From the NCBI GenBank assembly GCA_046484625.1, contig JAWOIO010000127.1, positions 1 to 64,000 on the forward strand: a DNA stretch of 64,000 nt, written 5' to 3'. The number at the start of each line of letters is the position of its first letter. Within the stretch, counting starts at the first letter, position 1. Origin of the DNA: DASUAO01 sp046484625. GTDB taxonomy: Bacteria; Actinomycetota; Acidimicrobiia; IMCC26256; PALSA-555. This document shows positions 25,995 to 34,042 of this stretch, one piece after another. The notes under the pieces are model-generated. The model did no database searches. It worked only from the letters and a program-made list of their open reading frames with translations, and was not told the DNA's origin. Made by a program: the position numbers and the translations under genes.

Positions 25995-26804
25995 ATGACA
26001 ATGACCGGCGCGCGCGTCGACCGTCGCCGCTACGACGGCTCACTGCTCGAGGTCAAGGACGTCACGCTCCAGTTCGGTGGCGTGACCGCGCTGCGGGGTG
26101 TGAGCTTCTCGGTCGAGGAGAACGAGCTCTTCGCGGTGATCGGGCCGAACGGGGCCGGGAAGACCTCGATGTTCAACTGCCTCAACGGGGTGTACCGACC
26201 TCAGGAGGGCAGCATCCGGTTCCAGGGGCTCGAGCTCGTGGGCCGCCGTCCGCCGGCGATCGCCCAGCTCGGGATGGCGCGCACGTTCCAGAACCTCGGC
26301 TTGTTCGTGAACTTGAACGTGATCGACAACCTCATGCTGGGGCGCCACGTCCGCATGCGCTCGGGGCTTCTCAGCGGGATGGCATGGATCGGCCGCGCGC
26401 GACGGGAGGAGATCGCCAACCGGGGACGCGTCGAGGAGATCATGGAGCTGCTCGCGCTGCAGCCGTTCCGCTACGAGCCGGTCGGCTCGCTCCCGTACGG
26501 AATCCAGAAGAAGATCGAGCTCGGCCGCGCCCTCGCGATGGACCCGCGGATCCTGCTCCTCGACGAACCGGTGGCGGGCATGAACCTCGGCGAGACCGAG
26601 GACATGGCTCGACTCATCCTCGAGATCCGCCATGAGCTGAACCTCGCGATGATCCTCGTGGAGCACGACCTGCACATGGTGATGGAGCTGGCCGATCGGC
26701 TGCTCGTGCTGGACTTCGGCGAGCCCGTCGCGATCGGCCCCCCGGCCGAGATCCAGGCTGATCCCCGGGTGATCGCGGCGTACATCGGGCAGGGCGACGA
26801 GTGA
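25995..26804 (+). CDS. livG: Branched-chain-type ABC transporter ATPase LivG
   Basis: A 269-residue ABC ATPase. Walker A is GPNGAGKTS, the LivG-typical FNCLNGVYRPQEG and ARTFQNLGLF follow, then an SLPYGIQKKIELGRAL signature (YGIQ in place of the usual SGGQ-like form, normal for this subgroup) and Walker B LLLDEPVAGMN. LVEHDLHMVMELADR holds the switch His. ATG 25995 is chosen; ATG 26001 is possible. Its last bases overlap the ligase-like gene (GTGA). Confidence 0.9.
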   Translation: MTMTGARVDRRRYDGSLLEVKDVTLQFGGVTALRGVSFSVEENELFAVIGPNGAGKTSMFNCLNGVYRPQEGSIRFQGLELVGRRPPAIAQLGMARTFQNLGLFVNLNVIDNLMLGRHVRMRSGLLSGMAWIGRARREEIANRGRVEEIMELLALQPFRYEPVGSLPYGIQKKIELGRALAMDPRILLLDEPVAGMNLGETEDMARLILEIRHELNLAMILVEHDLHMVMELADRLLVLDFGEPVAIGPPAEIQADPRVIAAYIGQGDE

Positions 26805-28594
26805 GCGCCCCGGTCGCCGAGACGCCGGCCCCCGGCATCGCGTCGGGCCCTACGACGCTGCCGGCCTGGTTGTTGCTCCAGGCCGAGCTCCGCCCGAAGG
26901 CGATCGCCATGCGGGTCAAGGAGCTGGGCCGGTGGCGCGAGATCTCGTGGTCGGAGCACGCGACCCGCGTGGAGTCCGTCGGGCGGGGTTTGGCCCACGC
27001 CGGCGTCGGTCGGGGGGATCACGTGCTCCTCCTCAGTGAGAACCGGCCGGAGTGGGTCATGACCGACCTCGCGGTGCAGGGCCTCGGGGCGGTGACCGTC
27101 GGCGTGTTCCCCTCCACCCCGACGGCCGAGGTCGGTCGCCTCCTCGAGCGCAGCCGGGCGCAGATCGCGGTGGTCGAGGACGAGGAGCAGCTCGACAAGC
27201 TGCTCGCGCTGCGCGAGGGCACCGCGCTCGAGCGGGTCGTGGTGATCGACACCCGGGGCATCCGCGTGCTCGAGGACCCGGCGTCGAGCTTCGAGGAGCT
27301 CGAAGCGATCGGCACCACCGAGGCAGTCGAGCTGCGGTCGGGCCCGCTCGACGAATGGCGGACCGCGGTGGGCTCCCTCGCCGCCGACGACGTCGCGATG
27401 GTCGCGTTCACGCCGGGGACGTCGGGTGACCCGAAGGGGGCGTTGCTGACGCACGGCAACCTCGCGGCCGCCGCCGAGGTGGGCACCGGCACCTATGACG
27501 TGCGCGCCGGAGACCGGATCGTGTCGTGCCTGCCCCTGTGTGAGATCGCGGAGCGCGTGCTCGTGATCGCGCAGGCGACGCGGGCCGGATGCACCGTGCA
27601 CTTCGGGGAAGGAGGCGATGCCCTCGAGAACGACATCCGCGAAGTGGGTCCGACCGTCTTCCTCGGAGCCCCCCGCCTCTGGCAGCGACTCCAGGCGCAA
27701 GTGGAGACCGGACTGCGCAGTGCCGGGCGGCTGAAGCGGGCCGCCTTCCGCTTCGGGATCGGGCGCGGTCCGCGACCCCTGCGGACGTTCCTCGTCACGC
27801 GGCCCGTGCGCAGGCGCGTGGGCGTCGACCGGGTGCGGGTCGCGCTCGGCGGAGGGGCCCCGATGCCGGCCGCGCTGCTCGAGTGGTGGTCGGGTCTCGG
27901 CGTCGACGTGCACGAGGTCTACGGACTCACGGAGACGTGCGGTGTCTCGACGTTCGTGGCCGACGCCAGGACTGGCGCAGGGTCCGTGGGACGCGCAGTG
28001 CGGGGAATCGAGATCGAGGTCGCGGCGGACGGCGAGGTGCTCGTCCGGGGCGCGTCGGTGTTCGCCGGATACCTCGACGACCCCGACGCAACCGCGGCGG
28101 CGCTCGACGCGGACGGCTGGTGCCACACCGGTGACGTCGGCGTCCTCGGCGATCACGGTGATCTGACGATCGTCGGGCGGCGCAAGGAGGTGCTCGTCAC
28201 GTCGGGTGGCCACACGGTGGCACCCGAGCCGATCGAGCGCCGCCTCGCCGCGAGCCCGTTCGTGCGCGCGGCGATCGTCGTCGGGGAGGGCCGTCCCCAC
28301 CTGGGCGCCCTCGTGGCGCTCGACGATGACGCCGTCGGGGACTGGGCATCGGAGAAGGGCATTCCGTTCACGACGCATTCCTCGTTGGTCGAGCGGCCCG
28401 AGGTGGTGGAGCTGATCGCGGCCTGGATCGACGAGGTCGGCGAGGATCTCGCGGCGGAGGAGCGGGTGCGTTGCTTCGCGCTGCTCCCACACGAGCTGAC
28501 GGAGGACAGCGGCGATCTCACTCCCACACTCGAGATCCGCCGTAGCGCGACGGTGGGTCGGTTCGCGGATCTCGTGGAATCGATGTACTCGTGA
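26801..28594 (+). CDS. AMP-binding long-chain acyl-CoA synthetase-like protein with altered motifs
   Basis: A 597-residue ANL-superfamily member of the long-chain (FadD15/FAA) type. Seen: P-loop A3 as FTPGTSGDPKGALLTH (Pro where the family has Ser), A5 as YGLTET, A7 as GWCHTGDVG and A8 as GRRKEVLVTSGGHTV. The C-terminal A10 region reads LTPTLEIRR where active members have LTPTLKxRR, so the adenylation lysine position is Glu. It overlaps livG (start GTG 26801) and livH (28591), so it is translated within the ABC operon. The likely role is CoA activation, or sensing, of the imported acid. The changed lysine makes adenylation activity doubtful. Confidence 0.82.
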   Translation: MSAPVAETPAPGIASGPTTLPAWLLLQAELRPKAIAMRVKELGRWREISWSEHATRVESVGRGLAHAGVGRGDHVLLLSENRPEWVMTDLAVQGLGAVTVGVFPSTPTAEVGRLLERSRAQIAVVEDEEQLDKLLALREGTALERVVVIDTRGIRVLEDPASSFEELEAIGTTEAVELRSGPLDEWRTAVGSLAADDVAMVAFTPGTSGDPKGALLTHGNLAAAAEVGTGTYDVRAGDRIVSCLPLCEIAERVLVIAQATRAGCTVHFGEGGDALENDIREVGPTVFLGAPRLWQRLQAQVETGLRSAGRLKRAAFRFGIGRGPRPLRTFLVTRPVRRRVGVDRVRVALGGGAPMPAALLEWWSGLGVDVHEVYGLTETCGVSTFVADARTGAGSVGRAVRGIEIEVAADGEVLVRGASVFAGYLDDPDATAAALDADGWCHTGDVGVLGDHGDLTIVGRRKEVLVTSGGHTVAPEPIERRLAASPFVRAAIVVGEGRPHLGALVALDDDAVGDWASEKGIPFTTHSSLVERPEVVELIAAWIDEVGEDLAAEERVRCFALLPHELTEDSGDLTPTLEIRRSATVGRFADLVESMYS

Positions 28595-29493
28595 AGTTCC
28601 TCCAGCTCTTCGCCTCGGGCGCGGCGCTCGGCGCCGTGTACGCACTCGTCGGGCTCGGCTTCGTGGTGATCTACCGGGCGACCGGCGTCATCAACTTTGC
28701 CCAGGCCGGCATGGTCGTGCTGGGCGCCTTCCTCGTCTACAACGCGACCACCGCGTGGGGCATGGGCTTCTGGCTCGCGCTCCTGGTGGCGATGGCGCTC
28801 GGCGCGCTGCTCGGCATCGTGCTGGAGCGTGTCGTGCTGCGGCGCATGATCGGGCGCCCGGTCTACGCGGTCATCCTCGTGACCGTCGGGTTGCTGCTCC
28901 TCGTCCAACCCGTCGTGACGACGATCTGGCAGAACCCGGCCACCAACATCGAGAACCCCTGGGGCCTGAGCAAGGTGACCATCGGGAGCGTGACCGTCCT
29001 GCAGGTCGACATCGCGACCGTCGTGATCGGCGGCGCGGTCCTCGGAGCGTTCTTCGCCTTCTTCCGGTACACGAAGTACGGCGTGGCGATGCGTGCCACG
29101 GCGATCGACCAGGAGGCTGCGCTCGCGCAGGGGATCAACGTGCAGGGCATCGTCGCGCTCTCGTGGGCGATCGCCGGCGTGGTCGCGGTGCTCGCGGGCA
29201 CGATGCTCGGGTCTGGTGCCGGCCCGGCGACGGGACTCGGCGTCGGGATCGGGATCATCTCCCTCAAGGCGCTGCCCGCGGTGGTGCTCGGCGGGCTCGA
29301 CTCGCCGCTCGGCGCGGTCGTCGGGGGACTGATCATCGGCATCTCCGAGGTGCTGATGGCCGGGTACCAGAACGACATCCTGCCGTTCCTCCCCGACGGG
29401 TTCGCCGCCGTCATGCCGTGGGTCGTGATGCTGATCGTCCTCCTCGTCCGCCCGTACGGGCTGTTCGGGACGCGTGACGTGAGGCGCATCTGA
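28591..29493 (+). CDS. livH: Branched-chain-type ABC permease LivH
   Basis: A 300-residue membrane protein with about eight hydrophobic helices. LivH hallmarks: ALGAVYALVGLGFVVIYRATGVINFAQAG (in part), AMRATAIDQEAALAQGIN (the ATPase-coupling loop) and LGGLDSPLGAVVGGLIIG. Start GTG 28591 overlaps the previous stop; its stop shares one base with the livM ATG. Confidence 0.92.
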   Translation: MKFLQLFASGAALGAVYALVGLGFVVIYRATGVINFAQAGMVVLGAFLVYNATTAWGMGFWLALLVAMALGALLGIVLERVVLRRMIGRPVYAVILVTVGLLLLVQPVVTTIWQNPATNIENPWGLSKVTIGSVTVLQVDIATVVIGGAVLGAFFAFFRYTKYGVAMRATAIDQEAALAQGINVQGIVALSWAIAGVVAVLAGTMLGSGAGPATGLGVGIGIISLKALPAVVLGGLDSPLGAVVGGLIIGISEVLMAGYQNDILPFLPDGFAAVMPWVVMLIVLLVRPYGLFGTRDVRRI

Positions 29494-30605
29494 TGGCCGG
29501 CGCGACCCGCGGGATGGTGCGGCGGTACGCGCAGGACCTCCGCATGGTGCCGTCGTGGCGCGCGCGGGGGTTCCTCGTCGCGCTGTTCGCGCTCTACCTG
29601 TGGCTGCCGTTCCAGCTCGACGACTTCTGGGCCGGCGTCTTCACGCTCGCCGGCATCACGGCCATCGGCGCGCTCGGCCTCAACATGCTCACGGGCTACA
29701 CCGGACAGCCCTCGCTCGGCACGGCCGCGTTCATCGGGCTCGGCGCCTTCACTGCCAGCTATCTCGGACGGCCGGAGGACTTCGGCGGCCTCGAGTGGTC
29801 GTTCCTGGCGTACCTCGCGGTCGCGATCGCGCTCGGCGCAGTCGTCGGGTTCGTCGTCGGCGTTCCGGCGCTCCGATTGCGCGGGAACTACCTCATCATC
29901 GCGACGCTCGGGCTCGTGTTCGTCGCGCTGTACGTCTTCAAGAGCTGGGAGGAGGTCACCGGGGGCAATTCCGGTGTGCCGATGCCGCTCGAGGTGAACC
30001 TCTTCGGCCTCGACTTCGCGAACCTCGACGTCTTCGGGGAGACGCTCGGGCGCAACCAGAGTCTCTTCTTCCTCGTGTGGGCGTTCGTCGCGCTCACCGC
30101 GCTCCTGTGCAAGAACGTGGTGCGCACGCGTGCCGGTCGCGCGTTGCAGGCGGTCCGCGACCGCGACGTCGCCGCCGAGGTCGTCGGCGTGAGCCTCTTC
30201 CGGACGAAGGTCGGCGCCTTCGTGCTGTCGAGCGCGATCGCGAGCGCCGCCGGCGTCTTCTACGGCATCTGGATCCAGTACCTGGTCCCGGACGACCAGT
30301 CGCTCGGACTGAACCTCTCGATCCAGTACCTCGCGATCATCATCGTCGGCGGGATCGGGACCATCTATGGCCCCATCCTGGGTGCGCTCCTCGTCGGGGC
30401 GATGCCGGCGCTCATCGACGAGTTCGCGGGCCAGCTCCCGCTCGTCTCCGAGTCCGCCACGGAGTCGGGCATCTCGAAGCCGGCGCTGAAGGCGTTGCTG
30501 TACGCCGTCCTGATCATCGTGTTCCTCGTCACCGAGCCCAACGGCCTGGGCGGCATCTGGCGGCGGATCCGCGACTACTTCGCCAGCTGGCCCCTGTCCC
30601 GCTGA
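29493..30605 (+). CDS. livM: Branched-chain-type ABC permease LivM
   Basis: A 370-residue membrane protein. LivM features: LNMLTGYTGQPSLGTAAFIGLGAF (in part), GNYLIIATLGL, the coupling loop ALQAVRDRDVAAEVVGVS, and IIIVGGIGTIYGPILGALLVG (in part). It pairs with LivH to form the pore. There is a short cytoplasmic tail ending FASWPLSR. A 103-bp gap with a ribosome site separates it from the binding-protein gene. Confidence 0.92.
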   Translation: MAGATRGMVRRYAQDLRMVPSWRARGFLVALFALYLWLPFQLDDFWAGVFTLAGITAIGALGLNMLTGYTGQPSLGTAAFIGLGAFTASYLGRPEDFGGLEWSFLAYLAVAIALGAVVGFVVGVPALRLRGNYLIIATLGLVFVALYVFKSWEEVTGGNSGVPMPLEVNLFGLDFANLDVFGETLGRNQSLFFLVWAFVALTALLCKNVVRTRAGRALQAVRDRDVAAEVVGVSLFRTKVGAFVLSSAIASAAGVFYGIWIQYLVPDDQSLGLNLSIQYLAIIIVGGIGTIYGPILGALLVGAMPALIDEFAGQLPLVSESATESGISKPALKALLYAVLIIVFLVTEPNGLGGIWRRIRDYFASWPLSR

Positions 30606-30694
30606 GCCCGGGCCGACCCGGCGCGATCGGACACGCGGGTGCGAACCGGAGCATGATGTGGCCGGAGATCGATCGGGCCATTCCCCCGCACCAC

Positions 30695-30701
30695 AAGGAG
30701 G
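30695..30701 (+). promoter_or_regulatory. Shine-Dalgarno AAGGAGG of the binding-protein gene
   Basis: AAGGAGG, seven bases, ATG 30709. It excludes the 17-residue longer reading and fits the high expression expected of a solute-binding protein. Confidence 0.7.
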
Positions 30702-30708
30702 CAGTCCC

Positions 30709-31968
30709 ATGGCACGGAGCGCCAGAGGTGTTCTCGCCCTCGCGGTGATCGCCGCCCTCGCCGTCGTCGGGGTCGTCCCCGTCGGCGCGAGTGTCGCCAC
30801 GAAGAAGCCACCCGAGACCGAAGGGTTCGACGGCAAGACGATCAAGCTCGGCGTGATCACGCCGCTTACCGGCACGGTGAGCATCATCGGGAACCCGCTC
30901 ACTGCCGGCAACCAGATGTGGTGGGACTACGTCAACGACGAGCTCGGTGGCGTCGCCGGCAAGTACAAGGTCGAGCTCGTCCAGGAGGACAGCGCGTACC
31001 AGCCGCCCCAGGCGATCCAGGCGTACGACAAGATCAAGGGCGATGTCGTGGCGTTCCAGCAGATCCTCGGGACCCAGATCACCCAGGCCCTGCTGCCCAA
31101 GATGAAGATCGACGAGGTCGGTGGTTCTCCCGCGACGTTGGACGCGACCTGGGTCAAGAACCCGAACCTGTTCCCGATCGCCGCCCCGTATCAGATCGAG
31201 GCGATCAACTCGCTCGACCTGTACTCCCGGACCGAGGGCAAGGGCAAGAAGGTCTGCGCGCTGGCGCAGGACGACGAGTTCGGTGAGGCGGGTCTCGAGG
31301 GCTTCAACTCGGCGAAGAAGTCGCTGAAGCTCAAGACCGGCCCGACCCCGCGCTTCCAGTCCGGTTCGGACCTGACCGCGCAGATCCAGGAGCTCGCCGA
31401 CGCCCAGTGCGACGCGGTGCTCGTCGTCGCGACCGCCGTCGATGCCACCGCGATCATGACGAAGTCCGTGTCGTTGAACTTCACGCCGCGGATGATCGCA
31501 CTTGCCCCGTTCTGGCTCCCGCTGTTCGCAGGGAACCCCGCGCTCAGCGACTTCCTGACCAACAACCTGTGGGTCGCGAACGAGGCTGCCGCGGCGTGGG
31601 GTGACTCCTCGGTCCCCGGCATGGATGAGTTCATCGCCCGTCAGGAGCAGTACGCGCCGGACCAGGAGCCGGACCCGTACTTCGTGTTCGGGCACGGCCA
31701 GGGCCAGGCCCTGTACCAGATCCTCGAGAAGGCCGTGAAGAACGGCGACCTGTCCAAGGCCGGGATCCTCAAGGCGTCCAACCAGGTCGGGACGCTCGAG
31801 ATCACCGGGACCGGCGACTACTTCTACGGCAAGAAGGCTGCCGACCGGAAGCCACCGCTCATCACCGCGACCTTCCAGGTCGACCCGGCCGCGCCGATCG
31901 GGCTCACGCTCGTCGAGCCGCCCGCGGCGTCGAAGGCCGCGTCGAAGTACAAGATTCCGGCCGGCTGA
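30709..31968 (+). CDS. Periplasmic-type substrate-binding protein of the Liv-type importer
   Basis: A 419-residue type I periplasmic-binding-fold protein (Peripla_BP_6). The signal peptide is ARGVLALAVIAALAVVGVVPVGAS (in part, about 5-28). The mature part starts near VATKKPPE and has no Cys there, so no lipobox. The fold start is KTIKLGVITPLTGTVSIIG (in part). Two Cys, in VCALAQDDEFG and DAQCDAV, could be paired. It captures the ligand outside the membrane for LivHMGF. The ligand is unknown; the ligase-like gene in the operon suggests a carboxylic or fatty/aromatic acid rather than an amino acid. Confidence 0.88.
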   Translation: MARSARGVLALAVIAALAVVGVVPVGASVATKKPPETEGFDGKTIKLGVITPLTGTVSIIGNPLTAGNQMWWDYVNDELGGVAGKYKVELVQEDSAYQPPQAIQAYDKIKGDVVAFQQILGTQITQALLPKMKIDEVGGSPATLDATWVKNPNLFPIAAPYQIEAINSLDLYSRTEGKGKKVCALAQDDEFGEAGLEGFNSAKKSLKLKTGPTPRFQSGSDLTAQIQELADAQCDAVLVVATAVDATAIMTKSVSLNFTPRMIALAPFWLPLFAGNPALSDFLTNNLWVANEAAAAWGDSSVPGMDEFIARQEQYAPDQEPDPYFVFGHGQGQALYQILEKAVKNGDLSKAGILKASNQVGTLEITGTGDYFYGKKAADRKPPLITATFQVDPAAPIGLTLVEPPAASKAASKYKIPAG

Positions 31969-32007
31969 GCCGAGACCGCCCGGTACGCCGGGACTGCACG
32001 CACGATC

Positions 32008-32038
32008 CCGAGGGGGGCGGCAATGCCGTCCCCCTCGG
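32008..32038 (+). terminator. Strong GC-rich hairpin after the ABC operon
   Basis: CCGAGGGGGGCGGC (32008-32021), loop AAT, GCCGTCCCCCTCGG (32025-32038): 14 paired bases including one G-T. No T-tract follows, common for high-GC terminators. Confidence 0.7.
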
Positions 32039-32072
32039 CGCGTCCGGGGCTCGCGTCCCGGACTGGGCGTCC

Positions 32073-32078
32073 TACCCT
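32073..32078 (+). promoter_or_regulatory. -10 element TACCCT, leaderless start of the first TetR gene
   Basis: TACCCT, six bases, GTG 32085. Confidence 0.5.
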
Positions 32079-32084
32079 GAGCGG

Positions 32085-32681
32085 GTGACGACGGAGGCCG
32101 CGACGGCGCAGCGCGAGCGTGTGTTCGCCGGCGCGTACGAGTGCGTCCAGCGGTTCGGGCTCGGGAAGACGACCATCGAGGACGTCGCACGCGAGTCCGG
32201 AGTGAGCCGGGCGACGATCTACCGCCTCTTCCCCGGCGGCCGCGACCAGCTCCTGCGCGAGACCGTGGGATGGGAGATGAACCACTTCTTCGCCCGGCTC
32301 GCGGATGCGGTCGACGACCTCCCCGACCTGGCGTCGCGCCTGGAGCTCGCGTTGGTGTTCGCGCGGCGGTCGGTGCTCGACCACGCGGTCTTCCAGAAGG
32401 TGCTGGTCACCGAACCCGAGGTGCTGCTGCCGCTGATGACGATCGAGCAGCACCGGGTCGTCCGCTGGATCACCGCGTACCTCGTGCCGCTGATCGAGGC
32501 CGAGCGATCCGCCGGTCGGCTCGAACCCGGGGTGGACGTGACCCTGGCCGCCGACCACCTGAGCCGGATGCTCCTCTCGCTGATCGGGAGCCCCGGTCGG
32601 TGGGACCTGGCCGACCCCGACGCCGTCCGTGCGCTCGTGCGCCGCGAGCTCCTCGGGGGCCTCCTCGTCGCCTCCGACTGA
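32085..32681 (+). CDS. TetR family transcriptional regulator (first)
   Basis: A 198-residue regulator. The N-terminal helix-turn-helix is KTTIEDVARESGVSRATIYRLF (in part, about 27-48). The C-terminal ligand domain is helical and unassigned. It stands between the ABC operon terminator and a small conserved gene; which of these it controls is not visible. The start at GTG 32085 follows from the leaderless promoter. Confidence 0.85.
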   Translation: MTTEAATAQRERVFAGAYECVQRFGLGKTTIEDVARESGVSRATIYRLFPGGRDQLLRETVGWEMNHFFARLADAVDDLPDLASRLELALVFARRSVLDHAVFQKVLVTEPEVLLPLMTIEQHRVVRWITAYLVPLIEAERSAGRLEPGVDVTLAADHLSRMLLSLIGSPGRWDLADPDAVRALVRRELLGGLLVASD

Positions 32682-32819
32682 GCCGTCGCCCGGTTCGCCC
32701 GACCTCACCGGGAGGCGCGAGGTGCCAGCGGGGGTGGGCAGCGGCGGGATTGGGCAGCGCCGCCGAACTGCGTCATGATTCGCCCAGTGGTCGCCACAAC
32801 CGAACGGAAGGAGCCCACC

Positions 32820-33248
32820 ATGGGCATGTTCAAGGACATCAAGAAGCTCTCGGACCAGGGCAAGGAGATCAGCAAGGCGAGCGGTCGCCCCACCTCGATG
32901 CTGGGGATGATCAAGCAGATGCCGGCGGACATCCACAACGCCACCGAGATGGTCGGCGAGGTGCAGGCCGACATGGCCCTGCAGCAGAAGCTCCTCACCT
33001 CGGGGAAGCTCGGCACGGGCACGATCACGGCGATCCAGGACACCGGAACCCTTGTGAACTTCAACCCCCAGGTGATCGTCGACATGCAGGTCGCGGTCGA
33101 GGGCCAGGCGCCCTATGCGGTCCAGATCACGGCGTCGGTGCCCCAGATCCACATCCCGCTGATCCAGCCGGGTAACACGATCGGCGTCCGGGTCGACCCC
33201 GACGATCCGGCCTCGGTCATCCTCGACTGGTCCCGACCGCAGGGCTGA
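32820..33248 (+). CDS. Conserved actinobacterial protein of unknown function
   Basis: A 142-residue product. Residues 1-60 are a helical, Lys/Met-rich segment (MFKDIKKLSDQGKEISKA; GMIKQMPADIHNATEMVGE). Residues 62-142 form a beta-rich module with GTITAIQDTGTLVNFNPQVIVDMQVAV (in part), PYAVQITASVP, QPGNTIGVRVDPDDPASVILDW (in part). Modules of this DTG..VN.NP / VDP.DP type recur in actinobacterial hypothetical proteins, but I know no function. GGAAGGAG lies just before ATG 32820, and TTGGGC-N18-CATGAT at 32750-32779 is a possible promoter. Confidence 0.7.
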   Translation: MGMFKDIKKLSDQGKEISKASGRPTSMLGMIKQMPADIHNATEMVGEVQADMALQQKLLTSGKLGTGTITAIQDTGTLVNFNPQVIVDMQVAVEGQAPYAVQITASVPQIHIPLIQPGNTIGVRVDPDDPASVILDWSRPQG

Positions 33249-33303
33249 GCCAGCCGCTCGTCGCGTCCGGTGCGAGTTCCCGGATGCGGTCACCCGAATG
33301 TGA

Positions 33304-33350
33304 CCTGAGACACGTTGATGATGAGACGACCAGCGTCCTATTGTCTCAGG
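33304..33350 (+). promoter_or_regulatory. Promoter with TetR-type operator before the second TetR gene
   Basis: CCTGAGACA (33304-33312) and TGTCTCAGG (33342-33350) are perfect inverted copies 29 bases apart. They bracket a -35 TTGATG (33315-33320) and -10 TATTGT (33339-33344) with an 18-bp spacer; the right arm overlaps the -10. ATG 33353 follows eight bases after the -10, so the mRNA is probably leaderless and the gene autorepressed. Confidence 0.65.
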
Positions 33351-33352
33351 CA

Positions 33353-34036
33353 ATGACTGCAGCGCTCGCGACCCGTCCCGAGGGTGGCCCCGAGTCGGCG
33401 CCCGCCGACGGCGTGGAGGCCCGGGCGATCGCCGCGACGCTCGCCTGTGTCGCGCGGCACGGGCTCACCAAGACCACGATCGACGACATCGCCCGTGAGG
33501 CCGGCTGCTCGCGGGCGACGCTGTACCGGTACTTCGAGTCCAAGTCCGGCCTGGTCGATGCCTCGATCCGGGCCGAGGCGCACCGCATCGTCGGCCTGAT
33601 CGAGGACGCCGCGCGGGACAGCGCCACGCTCGAGGACGCCGTGGTCGCGATCCTCGAGTGTGCGGGCCGCGAGCTCGGCGAGCACCCCGCACTCACCTTC
33701 GTGGCCGCCTTCGAGCCGGAGCGGTTGCTGCCGCACCTTGCGTTCGGCGGGGGAGACCGCTTCCTCGCCATCGCCGGCGGTGCGCTCGCACCCGCACTCG
33801 GCCGGTTCGTGCCCGACGACCCCGAGCGCGCCGGCGAGTGGATCGCTCGCATCGGCCTCTCGCTGTGGATGTCGCCGTCGGGAAGGGCATCGCTCGACAC
33901 CGCCACCAAGCTGCGGGCCTACGTGCGGGACTTCATCCTGCCCGGGCTCGCGCCGATGCACGCAGACCTCGTCCTCTCGTCCTCATCCGCTCGGTCCTCA
34001 TCCGCTCGGTTCTCATCCGGCCCGTCCAGGGGGTAA
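33353..34036 (+). CDS. TetR family transcriptional regulator (second)
   Basis: A 227-residue regulator. The HTH is TKTTIDDIAREAGCSRATLYRYFESK (in part, about 38-62), typical of regulators of lipid and xenobiotic genes. The C-terminal domain has ALTFVAAFEPERLLPHL. The last 20 residues are Ser/Arg-rich (LSSSSARSSSARFSSG) from a 15-base tandem repeat. It lies 6 bp before the diiron-protein gene, which is therefore its most likely target together with itself. Confidence 0.85.
   Translation: MTAALATRPEGGPESAPADGVEARAIAATLACVARHGLTKTTIDDIAREAGCSRATLYRYFESKSGLVDASIRAEAHRIVGLIEDAARDSATLEDAVVAILECAGRELGEHPALTFVAAFEPERLLPHLAFGGGDRFLAIAGGALAPALGRFVPDDPERAGEWIARIGLSLWMSPSGRASLDTATKLRAYVRDFILPGLAPMHADLVLSSSSARSSSARFSSGPSRG
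33980..34024 (+). repeat. 15-bp tandem repeat at the end of the second TetR gene
   Basis: Two exact copies of TCCTCATCCGCTCGG and a third degenerate copy, in frame, encoding SSSAR units. Confidence 0.75.
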
Positions 34037-34042
34037 CCCGTC

